From: Isoperla grammatica
Lineage: Eukaryota; Arthropoda; Insecta; Plecoptera; Perlodidae
Assembly: GCA_945910005.1 (NCBI GenBank)
Contig: OX246743.1
Span: forward strand, 13,932,587 to 13,996,586
DNA length: 64,000 nt
Direction of reading: 5' to 3'
Part shown: piece by piece, positions 63,193 through 64,000 of the stretch
How the letters are laid out: every line of letters starts with the position of its first letter
Position numbering within the stretch: position 1 is the stretch's first letter
Made by a program: the position numbers and the translations under genes
Notes under the pieces: generated by a model
What the model saw: only the letters and a program-made list of their open reading frames with translations
Databases searched by the model: none
What the model was told of the DNA's origin: nothing

Positions 63193-63808
63193 CGGTACTC
63201 ATTGCTGCTGCACAAAACTATTGTAACCTAAAGTTTCCCTTAAAAACCAAAATTACAAAACATGTTATCGATGCATAAAAGGCAGAACCTCGTAACCCAC
63301 AAAAAGAAATGTGCTCCCTCCTCCACCTCCACATATTGCGCCAAGATTAATGATTTTTCCCTTAATTTAACAAAATAAGTAATCTGCAAAAGCAATTCGG
63401 TGTTTCCTTTCTGTTAAGGGGCAATTGTGTATGTAGGTAACCAAATAACATGCTTGGCCCAATTGTGAACACACTGAGCATTTATTGAGAAAACTGCTAG
63501 CTATAACAATACATGTTGAGTTGACTAAGGTTTACAAGAGACTGAGAATGATCCGAGGCAATAGGCATGAAGTCTGGCGGCTTGTCGTACTGGTAGACAT
63601 ACTTGCCGACAGGTAGCGCCGCTCTCCAGTCTTCATACCATATCGGAGAAAGCTAGCAGTAATTTCAATACTTAGGCCTACTCTTTTTGTATAGTGTCAT
63701 TAATTCAGATGGTGCCAGGTGGACTGTGCATATTGTAATTGTAACCCAATGTTAATATCTCCCGCTGGTAGATCAATGGTGGCTCTGTAGTGAGCAATAC
63801 AACACGAC
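63193..63808. other. No gene recognised
   Basis: One TAGGCCTA octamer near 63676. No frame or repeat assigned. Confidence 0.4.
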
Positions 63809-63811
63809 TTA

Positions 63812-63949
63812 GGCCCGTTTTTTTAAACGGTTAACGGGTTTTAACGGGGCCGTTAGCTGACGGTCCGTAATCTGTAACCAAACAAACCCTATGCAGATAA
63901 CGGACCGTCAGCTAACGGCCCCGTTAATGACCGATCGAAAAACTAGCCC
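63812..63949. mobile_element. PIF/Harbinger-type MITE with TTA duplication
   Basis: Flanked by TTA at 63809-63811 and 63950-63952. Termini GGCCCGTTTTT and (complemented) GGGCTAGTTTTT. The inner arms TTAACGGGGCCGTTAGCTGA and onward match for about 33 bp with one mismatch. Confidence 0.85.
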
Positions 63950-64000
63950 TTAGATACAAAAGACCTTTAAGTACGAATATCTTTCAATATTAAAATATGG

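Overview
This window is repeat-rich nuclear DNA of an animal. Gene pieces have GT-AG introns, and almost everything recognisable is a transposable element, an element-derived gene fragment or a tandem repeat. The mixture (I-type LINE, Ty3/gypsy, Penelope, hAT, PIF/Harbinger, piggyBac, P element, Mutator-like, MULE-like, pogo-like, a 5S rRNA-derived SINE, a tRNA-derived SINE, and a marked excess of the octamer TAGGCCTA) suggests a marine invertebrate. I cannot fix the phylum. There are no operons or bacterial signals.

Layout. 0-2.2 kb: SINE copies and a YqaJ-nuclease fragment. 2.4-5.4 kb: a pogo-like transposase tail split by SINEs, then a 43-bp minisatellite. 5.5-8.1 kb: a MADF-BESS DNA-binding protein gene on the minus strand, with a 72-bp minisatellite inside it. 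8.6-15.1 kb: minus-strand remnants of hAT, MULE/ZSWIM-like, Mutator-like, Harbinger and piggyBac transposases. 15.1-16.5 kb: a 69-bp coding minisatellite. 17 kb: the tail of an unnamed gene family. 19.6-23.1 kb: a young gypsy element with both LTRs but only gag-protease. 25.8 and 38.4 kb: two non-autonomous hAT elements with G+C-rich interiors. 27.1-33.5 kb: a nearly full-length I-type LINE inserted inside a SINE. 35-36.9 kb: a THAP pseudogene and a TTAA-flanked piggyBac-like MITE. 41.8-43.3 kb: an RCC1-repeat gene copy with an inverted partial duplicate. 44-47 kb: Harbinger pieces and MITEs. 48.7-49.5 kb: a P-element transposase remnant. 49.8-51.3 kb: a three-level nest (MITE, SINE, Penelope). 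52-56 kb: SWIM, BED-like and Myb/SANT exons between SINEs. 57-59.7 kb: a 5S-derived SINE and a LINE remnant. 61.7-64 kb: a tRNA-derived SINE, exons of an unnamed gene family, and a terminal MITE.

The dominant repeat is a short retroposon with about 25 copies or pieces. Two different 5' heads (A and B) are joined to one shared body and a tail ending in (AATC)n. By eye every copy is on the plus strand, while most transposase and gene remnants are on the minus strand. Head B starts, in copies whose target-site duplications define the 5' end, exactly where an HDV-like nested double pseudoknot could begin. That is the most interesting candidate here and it needs computation and a cleavage assay.
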